This document shows positions 25,797-34,624 of a stretch of 64,000 bases of DNA, one piece after another (the first letter of the stretch is position 1; each line of letters opens with the position of its first letter). The stretch spans positions 372,001-436,000 of the forward strand of contig NZ_JAASQI010000002.1 of assembly GCF_011762225.1 (NCBI RefSeq), given 5' to 3'. Made by a program: the position numbers and the translations under genes. The stretch is from Pseudochelatococcus lubricantis (lineage in GTDB: Bacteria > Pseudomonadota > Alphaproteobacteria > Rhizobiales > Beijerinckiaceae). Under the pieces are notes generated by a model that worked only from the letters and a program-made list of their open reading frames with translations, searched no databases and had not been told where the DNA came from.

Positions 25797-27269
25797 ATGC
25801 CTGCAGTGCAGGAAACCGTCGAGCGTGTCCGTACGCTCGACGTGGATCAGTACAAGTACGGGTTCGAGACGGATCTCGAAGTCGACAAGGCACCCAGGGG
25901 GCTGAACGAGGATATCGTCCGCCTCATCTCGGCCAAGAAGGGCGAGCCCGAATGGATGACGCAATGGCGCCTTGAGGCCTTCCGGCGTTGGCAGACCATG
26001 CGCGAGCCCGGGTGGGCGCGGGTGAACTACCCGCCGATCGATTATCAGGACCTCTATTACTACGCCGCTCCGAAAATGAACCCGGCGCCGAAGTCGCTGG
26101 ACGAGGTCGATCCCGAGATCCTCAAGACCTATGAGAAGCTCGGCATCCCGCTGCGTGAGCAGGAGATTCTCGCCGGCGTCGAGCCCGCGCGCCGTGTGGC
26201 GGTCGACGCGGTATTCGACTCCGTGTCGGTGGTTACCACCTTCAAGGAGGAACTGCGCAAGGCTGGCGTCATCTTCTGCTCGATTTCGGAGGCTATCCGC
26301 GAGCATCCGGAACTCGTGCGGAAGTACCTCGGTTCCGTGGTGCCGGTGTCGGACAACTTCTTCGCCACGCTGAACTCGGCGGTGTTCACCGACGGCTCGT
26401 TCGTCTACGTGCCGGAAGGCGTGCGCTGCCCGATGGAGCTTTCCACCTATTTCCGCATCAACGAGCGCAACACCGGCCAGTTCGAGCGCACGTTGATCAT
26501 CGCCGACAAGGGCGCTTACGTCAGCTATCTCGAAGGTTGCACCGCGCCCGCGCGCGACGAGAACCAGCTCCATGCGGCAGTCGTGGAGCTTGTCGCGCTC
26601 GATGACGCCGAGATCAAGTATTCCACCGTGCAGAACTGGTATCCGGGTGATGCCGAGGGCAAGGGCGGCGTCTACAACTTCGTCACCAAGCGCGGTGACT
26701 GCCGTGGCCGGGATTCCCGCATTTCGTGGACGCAGGTCGAGACCGGATCGGCGATCACGTGGAAATATCCGTCCTGTATCCTGCGCGGCGACAATTCGCG
26801 CGGCGAGTTCTATTCGATCGCTATCTCGAACGGCTTCCAGCAGGTCGACTCCGGCACCAAGATGATCCATCTCGGGCGCAACACGACGAGCCGCATCATC
26901 TCGAAGGGGATCGCGGCGGGGCGGTCGGAGAACACCTATCGCGGCCTCGTGTCCGCGCATCGCAAGGCATCGGGCGCGCGCAACTTCACCAACTGCGATT
27001 CGCTGCTGATCGGCGACAGGTGCGGCGCGCATACAGTGCCCTACATCGAATCGAAGAACGCCAGCGCCATCTTCGAGCACGAGGCGACGACGTCGAAAAT
27101 CTCCGACGACCAGATGTTCTACTGCCTGCAGCGGGGTCTCGACGCGGAGGAGGCGATTGCGCTCATCGTCAACGGCTTCGTCAAGGACGTGTTGCAGCAG
27201 CTGCCGATGGAGTTCGCCGTCGAGGCGCAGAAACTGATCTCGATCAGCCTCGAAGGCTCGGTTGGATAA
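25797..27269 (+). CDS. sufB: Fe-S cluster assembly scaffold SufB
   Basis: SufB is the main scaffold of the SufBC2D complex on which new Fe-S clusters form. The 490-residue protein shows [10 protein letters not shown] at the N-terminus, [39 protein letters not shown], and the conserved [20 protein letters not shown] region near residue 405 that carries the cluster/persulfide-relevant Cys. The start is ATG 25797 ([11 protein letters not shown]), with AGGAGGT six bases upstream; the longer open frame from 25728 lacks this support. It is followed by sufC after 103 bp. Confidence 0.98.
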   Translation: MPAVQETVERVRTLDVDQYKYGFETDLEVDKAPRGLNEDIVRLISAKKGEPEWMTQWRLEAFRRWQTMREPGWARVNYPPIDYQDLYYYAAPKMNPAPKSLDEVDPEILKTYEKLGIPLREQEILAGVEPARRVAVDAVFDSVSVVTTFKEELRKAGVIFCSISEAIREHPELVRKYLGSVVPVSDNFFATLNSAVFTDGSFVYVPEGVRCPMELSTYFRINERNTGQFERTLIIADKGAYVSYLEGCTAPARDENQLHAAVVELVALDDAEIKYSTVQNWYPGDAEGKGGVYNFVTKRGDCRGRDSRISWTQVETGSAITWKYPSCILRGDNSRGEFYSIAISNGFQQVDSGTKMIHLGRNTTSRIISKGIAAGRSENTYRGLVSAHRKASGARNFTNCDSLLIGDRCGAHTVPYIESKNASAIFEHEATTSKISDDQMFYCLQRGLDAEEAIALIVNGFVKDVLQQLPMEFAVEAQKLISISLEGSVG

Positions 27270-27372
27270 GCGGAAGGGAGATGCCGTCGCCGGTGTGGCC
27301 GGTCGCTGCCAGGGCAATCCTGGGCACCCAGCTCCGCAGGCGTCAGCATGAGAGAGTTTCAAGGGAACGAAA

Positions 27373-28122
27373 ATGATCGAAATCAAGAATCTCGTGGTTG
27401 AAATCGAGGGCAACCGCATCCTCAATGGCCTTGACCTGACGGTGAGGGACGGCGAGGTTGCCGCGATCATGGGGCCGAACGGGTCGGGCAAGTCGACACT
27501 GAGCTATGTCATCGCCGGCAAGGAGGAGTACGAGGTCCTTGAGGGCGAGATCCTGCTCGACGGCGAGAACATCCTCGAACTCGAACCTTACGAGCGCGCG
27601 GCGAGGGGCGTGTTCCTCGCCTTCCAGTATCCGCTGGAAATTCCCGGCGTCGCGACCATGTCGTTCCTGAAGGCGATCCTGAATGCGCAGCTCAAGGCAC
27701 GCGGCGAGGCGGAACTCACCACGCCGGATTTCATGCGCCGGGTGAAGGCGGCGGCGGAACGCCTCCAGATCAACCAGGACATGCTGAAGCGCGCGCTGAA
27801 TGTCGGCTTTTCCGGCGGCGAGAAGAAGCGCATGGAGATCCTGCAGATGGCTCTGCTCCAGCCTTCCTTCTGCATTCTCGACGAGACGGACTCCGGTCTC
27901 GACATCGACGCGCTGCGCATTGTCGCCGAGGGCGTCAACGCACTGCGCGACGGCAAGCGATCGTTCCTCGTCATCACCCATTACCAGCGCCTGCTGAACC
28001 ACATCGTGCCCGATACCGTGCATGTGATGTCGAAGGGGCGCATCGTGCGCACGGGTGACCGGGAACTGGCGCTGGAGCTTGAGGCCAGCGGCTACGCCGA
28101 CTACGTGACCGAGGCCGCGTGA
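27373..28122 (+). CDS. sufC: Fe-S assembly ATPase SufC
   Basis: SufC is the ABC-type ATPase of the SufBC2D complex. It is cytoplasmic and not a transporter. Walker A is MGPNGSGKSTLSYV near residue 37, the signature is VGFSGGEKKRMEILQ near residue 147, and Walker B is CILDETDSGLDIDAL with the SufC-specific D-S-G-L-D. At 249 residues it has the family length. It begins after a purine-rich GGGAACGAAA and ends 7 bp before sufD. Confidence 0.98.
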   Translation: MIEIKNLVVEIEGNRILNGLDLTVRDGEVAAIMGPNGSGKSTLSYVIAGKEEYEVLEGEILLDGENILELEPYERAARGVFLAFQYPLEIPGVATMSFLKAILNAQLKARGEAELTTPDFMRRVKAAAERLQINQDMLKRALNVGFSGGEKKRMEILQMALLQPSFCILDETDSGLDIDALRIVAEGVNALRDGKRSFLVITHYQRLLNHIVPDTVHVMSKGRIVRTGDRELALELEASGYADYVTEAA

Positions 28123-28129
28123 GACAGCC

Positions 28130-29440
28130 ATGACTGACATCACGCCCATCCGCACGCAGGCCGAGACCCAGCTTCTGGACTATCTGCGGCACCCGCGCTC
28201 CTCTCTTCCGGTCGGTGACGGGAGCGTCATCCGCCGTGCCGACGCGATCGCGCGTCTTGAGCGCGAGGGCCTGCCCAACCGCCGCGTGGAGGAGTGGAAG
28301 TACACCGACCTGCGCGCCCTGCTGCGCGAAGCCGCGCCGCCGGCCGAACGCCCTTCCGCCGCGGATATCGCCGAGGCGCGGGCGCAAGCGCGTGTGTTCG
28401 CCGATGTCGCGGCCGTGCGTCTCGATTTCGTGAACGGCCATCTCGCAGCGCAGGACGCGCCGCCCGCGGGCGTGACGGTGATCGGGCTCGCGCAGGCGCT
28501 GGCGGAGGAACATCCGGTGCTGTCGAACCTCAACCGCGTCGACGTGGCGGGGGGGAACGCATCCTACGAACTCAACCGGGCTTTCCTGTCCGACGGCGTC
28601 GTCGTGCATGTCGCGGCCGAGCAGGCGGTGGCGCAGCCCCTGCATCTGCGCTTCGTCAACCGCGGCGGCGCGCCGTTCTCGACCGCGCCGCGCGTTCTCG
28701 TGGTGCTGGACAAGCGGGCCTCGCTGACCGTGCTGGAATCGCATGAGGGCGACGTCGCGGCCCAGCCCAACAGCGTGGTCGAGTTCGTGCTCGCCGATGA
28801 CGCGCAGCTCGAACATGCCCGCGTCAACACCGAGGCAGCGGGGACCATCGCTCTTTCCACTATCACGGCGGTGGTCGGCACGCGCGCGGCGTTCCGCTCG
28901 GTCAATCTGCATGCCGGCACCTCGGTGTCGCGCCACCAGCTCTTCGTTGCCTACGAGGGCGAGGATGCCAGGGTGACGCTGGGCGGCGTGACCGTCCTGT
29001 CGGGCACCCAGCATGCCGATACGACGCTCGTCGTCGACCATGCCGTGCCGGGCGGCGAGAGCCGGGAGCTGTTCAAGACCGTCATCGACGGCGAGGCGAA
29101 GGGCGTGTTTCAGGGCAAGATCGTCGTGCGGCCGGACGCGCAGAAGACTGACGGGCGGATGATGTCGGCGGCGCTGCTGCTCTCGCCCGACGCGACGATG
29201 AACAACAAGCCGGAACTCGAAATCTGGGCCGACGACGTGCAATGCGCGCATGGCGCGACCTGCGGCGAACTCGATGACGAACTGCTGTTCTACCTGACGG
29301 CGCGCGGCTTGCCGCGCGAGGAAGCGGAAGCCCTGCTGCTGCAGGCCTTCATCGGTGAGGCTCTCGAACTCGTGACCGACGAGGCCATACGCGAAGCGAT
29401 GACCGGTCTTGCGATAGACAGGCTTGCCAAGCTTGCATAA
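28130..29440 (+). CDS. sufD: Fe-S assembly protein SufD
   Basis: SufD pairs with SufB in the SufBC2D scaffold and is needed for iron acquisition by the complex. The conserved NRRVEEWKYTDLRALL occurs near residue 48. The C-terminal beta-helix region contains HADTTLVVDHAVPGGESREL, then GVFQGKIVVRPDAQKTDGRM, and VQCAHGATCGELDDELLFYL near residue 370. The 436-residue length is normal. N-terminal sequence is less conserved, as usual in SufD. Confidence 0.97.
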   Translation: MTDITPIRTQAETQLLDYLRHPRSSLPVGDGSVIRRADAIARLEREGLPNRRVEEWKYTDLRALLREAAPPAERPSAADIAEARAQARVFADVAAVRLDFVNGHLAAQDAPPAGVTVIGLAQALAEEHPVLSNLNRVDVAGGNASYELNRAFLSDGVVVHVAAEQAVAQPLHLRFVNRGGAPFSTAPRVLVVLDKRASLTVLESHEGDVAAQPNSVVEFVLADDAQLEHARVNTEAAGTIALSTITAVVGTRAAFRSVNLHAGTSVSRHQLFVAYEGEDARVTLGGVTVLSGTQHADTTLVVDHAVPGGESRELFKTVIDGEAKGVFQGKIVVRPDAQKTDGRMMSAALLLSPDATMNNKPELEIWADDVQCAHGATCGELDDELLFYLTARGLPREEAEALLLQAFIGEALELVTDEAIREAMTGLAIDRLAKLA

Positions 29441-29502
29441 ATGTACGTCCATAAGCGGAGTGTGCGCCGCACCATCGGACAGCGGCGCGGAACGAGGGAC
29501 AG

Positions 29503-30744
29503 ATGACCAGCGCGGTGACGAGCGGCAGTTATGATGTGGAGGCGGTGCGCCGGGACTTTCCGATTCTCGCGCGGGAGGTCTATGGCAAGCCGCTCGTCTA
29601 TCTGGACAGCGCCGCATCCGCGCAGAAACCGCGCGCCGTCATCGATGCCATGAGCCGCGTCTACGAGCATGAATACGCCAACGTGCACCGGGGGCTGCAC
29701 TTCCTCGCCAACGCGGCGACCGAGGCGTTCGAGGCCGCGCGCGAGACCGTGCGCGGCTTCCTCAACGCGGGCAGCACGGACGAGATCGTGTTCACCCGCT
29801 CCGCGACGGAGGCGATCAATCTCGTCGCCGACACGTTCGGGCGCGCGCATGTCGGCGAGGGCGACGAGATCGTCGTTTCCATCCTGGAGCACCATTCCAA
29901 CATCGTGCCGTGGCATTTCCTGCGCGAGCGCAAGGGCGCCGTGCTGAAATGGGCGCCGGTGGACGACGACGGCAATTTCCTGCTCGATGAGTTCGAGGCG
30001 CTGCTGACGCCGCGTACGAAGATCGTGGCCGTGTCGCACATGTCGAACGTGCTCGGCACCATCCTGCCGATCCGGGACATCGTGAGCATCGCCCATTCCC
30101 GCGGCATCCCGGTGCTGGTCGACGGCAGCCAGGGCGCGGTGCACCTGCCGGTCGATGTGCGCGAACTCGATGCCGATTTTTATGTCTTCACCGGCCACAA
30201 GGTCTACGGCCCCACGGGCATCGGCGTGCTCTACGGCAAGACGCAATGGCTGGAGAGCCTGCCGCCGTTCAACGGCGGCGGCGAGATGATCGAGAGCGTT
30301 ACGCTCGATACCGTTACCTACAACACGCCGCCGCATCGTTTCGAGGCCGGCACACCGCCCATCGTGGAAGCGGTCGGGCTTGCGGAGGCGATCCACTATA
30401 TCGATCGCCTCGGCCGCAACACCATTCTCAACCATGAGGAGCAGTTGCGCGACTACGCGATGCAGCAGGTGGGCGGGATCAATTCCATCCGCATCATCGG
30501 GCGGGCGCGTGACAAGGGCGCGATCCTGTCCTTCGAGATGCGGGGCGCGCATCCGCACGATGTCGCGACCGTTATCGACCGCGCGGGCGTGGCCGTGCGC
30601 GCCGGCACCCACTGCGCCCAGCCGCTGCTGGCCCGCTTCGGCACGACGGCAACATGCCGCGCCTCCTTCGCCCTGTACAACACGCGCGAAGAGGTGGACA
30701 TTCTGGTCGAGGCGCTGAAAAAGGCGGAACAGCTTTTCGCCTGA
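29503..30744 (+). CDS. sufS: Cysteine desulfurase SufS
   Basis: SufS is the group II cysteine desulfurase, normally working with SufE or SufU. Visible are VYLDSAASAQKPRAVIDAM, NVHRGLHFLA, the PLP lysine in YVFTGHKVYGPTGIGVLYG near residue 230, and the active-site Cys in VRAGTHCAQPLLARFG near residue 370 with the extended lobe typical of SufS. A GAGGGAC motif precedes the ATG. No sufE gene is adjacent, so the sulfur-transfer partner must lie elsewhere. It is followed by sufT after 17 bp. Confidence 0.97.
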   Translation: MTSAVTSGSYDVEAVRRDFPILAREVYGKPLVYLDSAASAQKPRAVIDAMSRVYEHEYANVHRGLHFLANAATEAFEAARETVRGFLNAGSTDEIVFTRSATEAINLVADTFGRAHVGEGDEIVVSILEHHSNIVPWHFLRERKGAVLKWAPVDDDGNFLLDEFEALLTPRTKIVAVSHMSNVLGTILPIRDIVSIAHSRGIPVLVDGSQGAVHLPVDVRELDADFYVFTGHKVYGPTGIGVLYGKTQWLESLPPFNGGGEMIESVTLDTVTYNTPPHRFEAGTPPIVEAVGLAEAIHYIDRLGRNTILNHEEQLRDYAMQQVGGINSIRIIGRARDKGAILSFEMRGAHPHDVATVIDRAGVAVRAGTHCAQPLLARFGTTATCRASFALYNTREEVDILVEALKKAEQLFA

Positions 30745-30761
30745 CCATTCGGGAGAGTTTC

Positions 30762-31133
30762 GTGAGCGACAAGGACAACAGCACCGCCCCCGGCACGCCC
30801 GCACCCCCGGCCCTGCCTGAAGGCGAGATCGAGCGGCTGACCGAGGATATCATCGCGGCGCTGAAAACGGTTTTCGACCCCGAGATTCCGGTCGACATTT
30901 ATGAACTCGGCCTGATCTACAGGGTCGATATCAGCGACGACCGTCATATCGAGATCGACATGACGCTCACCGCCCCCGGTTGCCCGGTTGCCGGCGATAT
31001 GCCGGGCTGGGTCGAGAACGCCGTCGGCTCCATCCACGGCGTGCAGGGCGTAACCGTCAACATGGTGTTCGATCCGCCGTGGGATCAGAGCCGCATGTCC
31101 GACGAGGCCCGCGTCGCGCTCGACATGTGGTGA
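30762..31133 (+). CDS. sufT: SufT/DUF59 (MIP18 family) Fe-S maturation protein
   Basis: This 123-residue protein is a DUF59/MIP18 family member, which helps mature Fe-S proteins, and is usually placed in suf operons as SufT. VFDPEIPVDIYELGLIYRVD near residue 40, LTAPGCPVAGDMP with the conserved Cys near residue 73, and VFDPPWDQSRMSDEARVAL near the C-terminus are diagnostic. It starts with GTG 30762, with GGGAGAG just upstream, 17 bp after sufS; the frame remains open upstream inside sufS but that is overlap. A short Pro/Ala-rich N-terminal tail precedes the domain. Confidence 0.93.
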   Translation: MSDKDNSTAPGTPAPPALPEGEIERLTEDIIAALKTVFDPEIPVDIYELGLIYRVDISDDRHIEIDMTLTAPGCPVAGDMPGWVENAVGSIHGVQGVTVNMVFDPPWDQSRMSDEARVALDMW

Positions 31134-31216
31134 CGCTCTCGACGGCGCGGACAATCGATCCTATTTATGAAGATGAAGCGTCTTTATGCAGGGCCTTGAA
31201 CCCTGAACGAAGGATC

Positions 31217-31645
31217 ATGGCAATGATATCGTCCACCGGCCCCGCGTCGGCTCCCCTCAGGAAGCGCCCCCGATTTCAGGTGCTCACGCTCACTGAAGCG
31301 GCTGCGGAGCGGCTGCGGGAAATCATCGACAATGCGGACAGGCCCATCGCCGCTGTGCGCCTCGGCGTGAAGAAGGGCGGCTGCGCGGGCATGGAATACA
31401 CCATGGAATACGCCGAGGGCATCGCGCCCGGCGAGGACGTGGTGGAGGACAAGGGCGTGAAGCTCGTCGTCGACCCGAGGGCGGTGCTGTTCCTGCTCGG
31501 GACGGAAATGGACTTCAGGATCGATAAGCTGTCGTCCGGCTTCGTCTTCAACAACCCCAACCAGACGTCCGCCTGCGGCTGCGGGGAGTCGGTGGAGATC
31601 AAGCCCGCCTCTCCCGAGGCGCTGGCGCAGGCCGGGCTGGCGTGA
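31217..31645 (+). CDS. sufA: A-type Fe-S carrier SufA/IscA
   Basis: This A-type carrier delivers Fe-S clusters to apoproteins. Cluster-ligand cysteines are in KKGGCAGMEYTMEY near residue 55 and in TSACGCGESVEI near residue 120. The core length is about 110 residues, preceded by a 25-residue extension. The start is ATG 31217 with AAGGA upstream; the open frame reaches further back over sufT. It is the last gene of the suf operon and is followed by two hairpins before the convergent DUF1223 gene. Confidence 0.95.
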   Translation: MAMISSTGPASAPLRKRPRFQVLTLTEAAAERLREIIDNADRPIAAVRLGVKKGGCAGMEYTMEYAEGIAPGEDVVEDKGVKLVVDPRAVLFLLGTEMDFRIDKLSSGFVFNNPNQTSACGCGESVEIKPASPEALAQAGLA

Positions 31646-31646
31646 A

Positions 31647-31661
31647 CCGCGAGCCTCGCGG
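31647..31661 (+). terminator. Hairpin after sufA
   Basis: CCGCGA (31647-31652) and TCGCGG (31656-31661) form a 6-bp stem two bases past the sufA stop. There is no T tract. A second stem follows at 31710-31726. Confidence 0.35.
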
Positions 31662-31709
31662 GGTCGGCTGGCCGGTGATTTTACCCCCTGCTGCGTTGCC
31701 GACCCTCGC

Positions 31710-31726
31710 CGATGCAACCAGCATCG
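31710..31726. terminator. Hairpin CGATGC-AACCA-GCATCG between convergent genes
   Basis: The perfect 6-bp stem is flanked by further partial pairing (GCCGA near 31698 with TTCGGC near 31733), giving an extended imperfect dyad between sufA and the DUF1223 gene. It may terminate one or both. Confidence 0.4.
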
Positions 31727-31799
31727 ACGGCGTTCGGCGTGTTGCAGGATGACCAAAATCCCTCGGCCATCCTCAACGCGGAGGTTTTGTGAGGGGTTC

Positions 31800-32627
31800 T
31801 TATTGCGGCATGAGGAAAGTGGCCGCGCCGAGCATCCGCCCGGGGGCGGAGGGATCGCCGCTTTGCACGAGAATCGCGAAGCCGTCCGTCTTGTCGGGCA
31901 GCGCCTCGCCGTGCGTGAGGTCGAACGTCATCGGCGTTTCGGGCCGCGATTCGGCGGGCATGGCGCCCAGCGGAATGAGGTCGCGCGCCACGTTGATATA
32001 TTCCAGCTTGCGGCCGGTGTTCTCGCCACCCTCGACGCTCACCGTCCGCTCCCGGTAGAATGGCGCGAGCACTACTGTGGCGCGCTCGCGCGGGGAATCC
32101 TCTCCGGGCAGGATGGTGATGTGGAAGCCGCGGTCATCCCGGACGATGGCGACCCCTACCGGCAACCGGCGCTGTGACTCCACCGCGAGCGTGGCAAGCG
32201 TCTTCTTCAGCGCCTTCTCATCGGAGCCGACCATATGCGCCACGCCGTTGACGACGGCCTGCGGCGTGTAGATCCCGCGCGCACCCCTCAGCTTGGCATA
32301 GATGCGCTGGCGCCAGGTGAACTTCTCGTTGGCGAGCGTGTCGCGCCAGCCCAGATAGTCCCAGCAGGTGACGGGGAGTGTGAGCACGACGATGCTGCTG
32401 TCGCGCGCGTAGTCGCACATCAGCCGGTCGGCGGGGGGGCACGAGGCGCAGCCTTGGCTTGTGAACAGCTCCACCACGGCGCGCGTGTGGCCGGGCGGTG
32501 CGGTTTGCTGGGCGGAGGCGGGATGCGGCAGAAGCAGCCCGACGCCCAGCAGGCCGCCGATAAGCATGCCGGCGGAGAACCGCAGAGGTTCTGAGAGGCG
32601 CGTGCGGCGGGAAAGCGGTGAGGCCAT
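31800..32627 (-). CDS. DUF1223 secreted thioredoxin-like protein
   Basis: DUF1223 proteins are secreted or periplasmic and have a thioredoxin-like fold of unknown function. The protein has a signal peptide (about residues 1-40, core LIGGLLGVGLLLPHPASA) followed by AVVELFTSQGCASCPPADR with a CASC pair near residue 58. LPVTCWDYLGWRDTLA and IYTPQAVVNGVAHMVGSD follow, all family marks. The ATG at 32627 has AGGAAAG upstream and gives 275 residues; the longer open frame lacks support. It stands alone, convergent with sufA. Confidence 0.92.
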   Translation of the reverse strand: MASPLSRRTRLSEPLRFSAGMLIGGLLGVGLLLPHPASAQQTAPPGHTRAVVELFTSQGCASCPPADRLMCDYARDSSIVVLTLPVTCWDYLGWRDTLANEKFTWRQRIYAKLRGARGIYTPQAVVNGVAHMVGSDEKALKKTLATLAVESQRRLPVGVAIVRDDRGFHITILPGEDSPRERATVVLAPFYRERTVSVEGGENTGRKLEYINVARDLIPLGAMPAESRPETPMTFDLTHGEALPDKTDGFAILVQSGDPSAPGRMLGAATFLMPQ

Positions 32628-32734
32628 TTCTTTCCTGAGGCTTGCAGGGGGCTTGTTCTTGCAGGGGCTCTTCCCGACAGGGATTCGTTCCTGGCGGCCA
32701 GTGAACAGCAACACGACGCGGAAGGAAAGTAACG

Positions 32735-33718
32735 TTAGGGTGACGGCTGCGGCGCCGGTGCGGCGGCCACCGCCGCCGTGGCCGGCGTGCGCCAACGGCG
32801 ATGCATCCACAGCCATTGTTCGGGACACTCGCGCACCCAGCCTTCCACCACCGCCGTCATCGCCGCCATGGCGCCGGCGGGGTCGACATGCCCCTCCGCA
32901 TCGCGGGGCAGGTCGAGCGGCGGCGTCAGTTCGAGGCGGAAACGATGGCCGGGCAGGCGAATCACCCGCACGCCATGCACCGGACAGTCGAACCGGCGCG
33001 CGAATTTCCCCAGGATCGGATTGGTGAGGGCGGGGCGGCCGAAAAATGGCACCGCGATGCCGCGCGTGAAGTGCTGGTCGATCAGCATGCCGAGATGGCC
33101 GCCCTTCTCCAGCACGTTCGACATCACGAAGGCCGCCCCCTGCCGCGCGGCCTCCAGATTGCCCATGGTGCGGGAGCGCACCTCATGCACCGCCCGCGCC
33201 ACGGCCGGATCGTTGGGGGCGCGGAAGATCGCGGTGGTGTCGAGGCCGTAGCGGCTGGCGCAGATCGCAGGCAGTTCCCAGTTGCCCAGATGCGCCGAGA
33301 AGACGATGCCCGGCTTGCCATCGTCGCGCAGCGCGATGAAATGCTCGATGCCGACGACTTCGGTGCGCGCATCCGGTTTGGGGGCGAAGTAGTCGTAGTC
33401 GAACAGCGTGTCGAGATGCGCGTATTCGGCGCCCGTGCGGCCCAGGTTTTCCCACGCGCCGAGCGCGATTTCCCGCACCCGCGCCTCATCCGCATCGGGA
33501 AAGGCGGCGCGGATGTTGGCGAGTGCAACCCTGTGCACCGACAGCAGCGGGCCGACCGCACGCGCCACCGTGCCGCCCAGGTCGCTGGCGCGGTCTGGCC
33601 CCAGCAGGCGCAGCAGGCCGAACACCCCCCGAACGGCCCCCACCATCGCGATTTCCGCGAGGGAGGAGCGCAGTTTCCTGACGGCCGCAGAGACCGTTTC
33701 CACCACACGCAACGCCAA
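32735..33718 (-). CDS. Lipid A acyltransferase, LpxL/HtrB family
   Basis: This 327-residue protein is a member of the late lipid A acyltransferase family, which adds secondary acyl chains to Kdo-lipid A at the inner membrane. The catalytic HxxxxD/E motif appears as FSAHLGNWEL near residue 143. NIRAAFPDADEARVREIALGAWENLGR-type sequence lies in the N-terminal half, GMLIDQHFTRGIAVPFFGRPA near residue 215, and QWLWMHRRW at the end. It is not in an acpXL-lpxXL cluster, so the acyl donor cannot be specified. A membrane-associated N-terminal helix is likely. Confidence 0.9.
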   Translation of the reverse strand: MALRVVETVSAAVRKLRSSLAEIAMVGAVRGVFGLLRLLGPDRASDLGGTVARAVGPLLSVHRVALANIRAAFPDADEARVREIALGAWENLGRTGAEYAHLDTLFDYDYFAPKPDARTEVVGIEHFIALRDDGKPGIVFSAHLGNWELPAICASRYGLDTTAIFRAPNDPAVARAVHEVRSRTMGNLEAARQGAAFVMSNVLEKGGHLGMLIDQHFTRGIAVPFFGRPALTNPILGKFARRFDCPVHGVRVIRLPGHRFRLELTPPLDLPRDAEGHVDPAGAMAAMTAVVEGWVRECPEQWLWMHRRWRTPATAAVAAAPAPQPSP

Positions 33719-33943
33719 AGCTTACACCACCTCCGGGGTTGGCGCCGGCACCACGCACGGCCCACCGGACTGCCGCTTGTCAGAGCGTCCGTCCGTCAAC
33801 GAAATCGGCCGTTCGTCAAGAATTCACCTCGACGAAAGAATCGCGGAGCGTTGTCCGATCCCGATGGACCGGATATCGTTCCGGGCATGCCGGCGCAAGT
33901 TCAAACAGGCGCGGGACCGGGCAGGCATTGGCGCGTCGTGGAG

Positions 33944-34624
33944 TCAGGCCCGCCTGATCCGGCGGTTGACGCGACGGGCGAGGTAGTCGCCGGCGCTTTG
34001 CACCGCCTGCACCATCACGATCAGCACCACGACGACCATGAACATGACTTCCGGCATGAAGCGCTGGTAGCCGTAGCGGATGCCGAGATCGCCGAGCCCG
34101 CCGCCGCCGACCACGCCCACGATGGCCGAATAGCCGATCAGGCTGACGACGGCGAGCGTGAGGCCGAGCACGATGCCGGGCAATGCCTCCGGCACCAGCA
34201 CCTTGCGCACGATCTGCAGCGGGCTTGCACCCATGGCGCGCGCGGCCTCGATCAGCCCCTGGTCGACCTCGCGCACGGCACTCTCCACGAGACGGGCGAC
34301 GAAGGGAAAGGCGGCGACTGTGAGCGGCACCACGGCGGCGGTGGTGCCGATCGACGTGCCGGCGACCAGCCGGGTGAACGGGATGATCGACACCGCGAGG
34401 ATGATGAACGGCGTCGAGCGCAGCGCGTTCGCCACCGCGCCGACGACGCCGTTGGCGAGGGGCGCCGCGAACAGCTCGCCGCGCTGGCTCGTAGCGAGGA
34501 AGATGCCGAGCGGCATGCCGATCAGCGAGGCCGCCAGCGACGACAGCGCCACCATGTAGAGCGTGTCCCACGTCGCGCCGCCCACAAGGCGCAGGATGTC
34601 AAGCGAAAGCGCTGGCAGGGACAT
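33944..34624 (-). CDS. metI: Methionine ABC transporter permease MetI
   Basis: MetI is the membrane subunit of the MetNIQ D/L-methionine importer. The 226-residue protein has about five membrane helices and the cytoplasmic EAA loop EAARAMGASPLQIVRKVLVPEALPGI (split here around residue 150). The start region ATWDTLYMVALSSLAASLIGMPLG is typical. It overlaps metN by 26 bp, which supports tight coupling. No metQ follows; the next 225 bp hold no gene, so the binding protein must be elsewhere. Confidence 0.95.
   Translation of the reverse strand: MSLPALSLDILRLVGGATWDTLYMVALSSLAASLIGMPLGIFLATSQRGELFAAPLANGVVGAVANALRSTPFIILAVSIIPFTRLVAGTSIGTTAAVVPLTVAAFPFVARLVESAVREVDQGLIEAARAMGASPLQIVRKVLVPEALPGIVLGLTLAVVSLIGYSAIVGVVGGGGLGDLGIRYGYQRFMPEVMFMVVVVLIVMVQAVQSAGDYLARRVNRRIRRA

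Noticed and set aside
33719-33943. Possible metQ remnant after metI
   Set aside because: No lipoprotein signal or MetQ-like segment in any frame; the gap looks like plain intergenic DNA.
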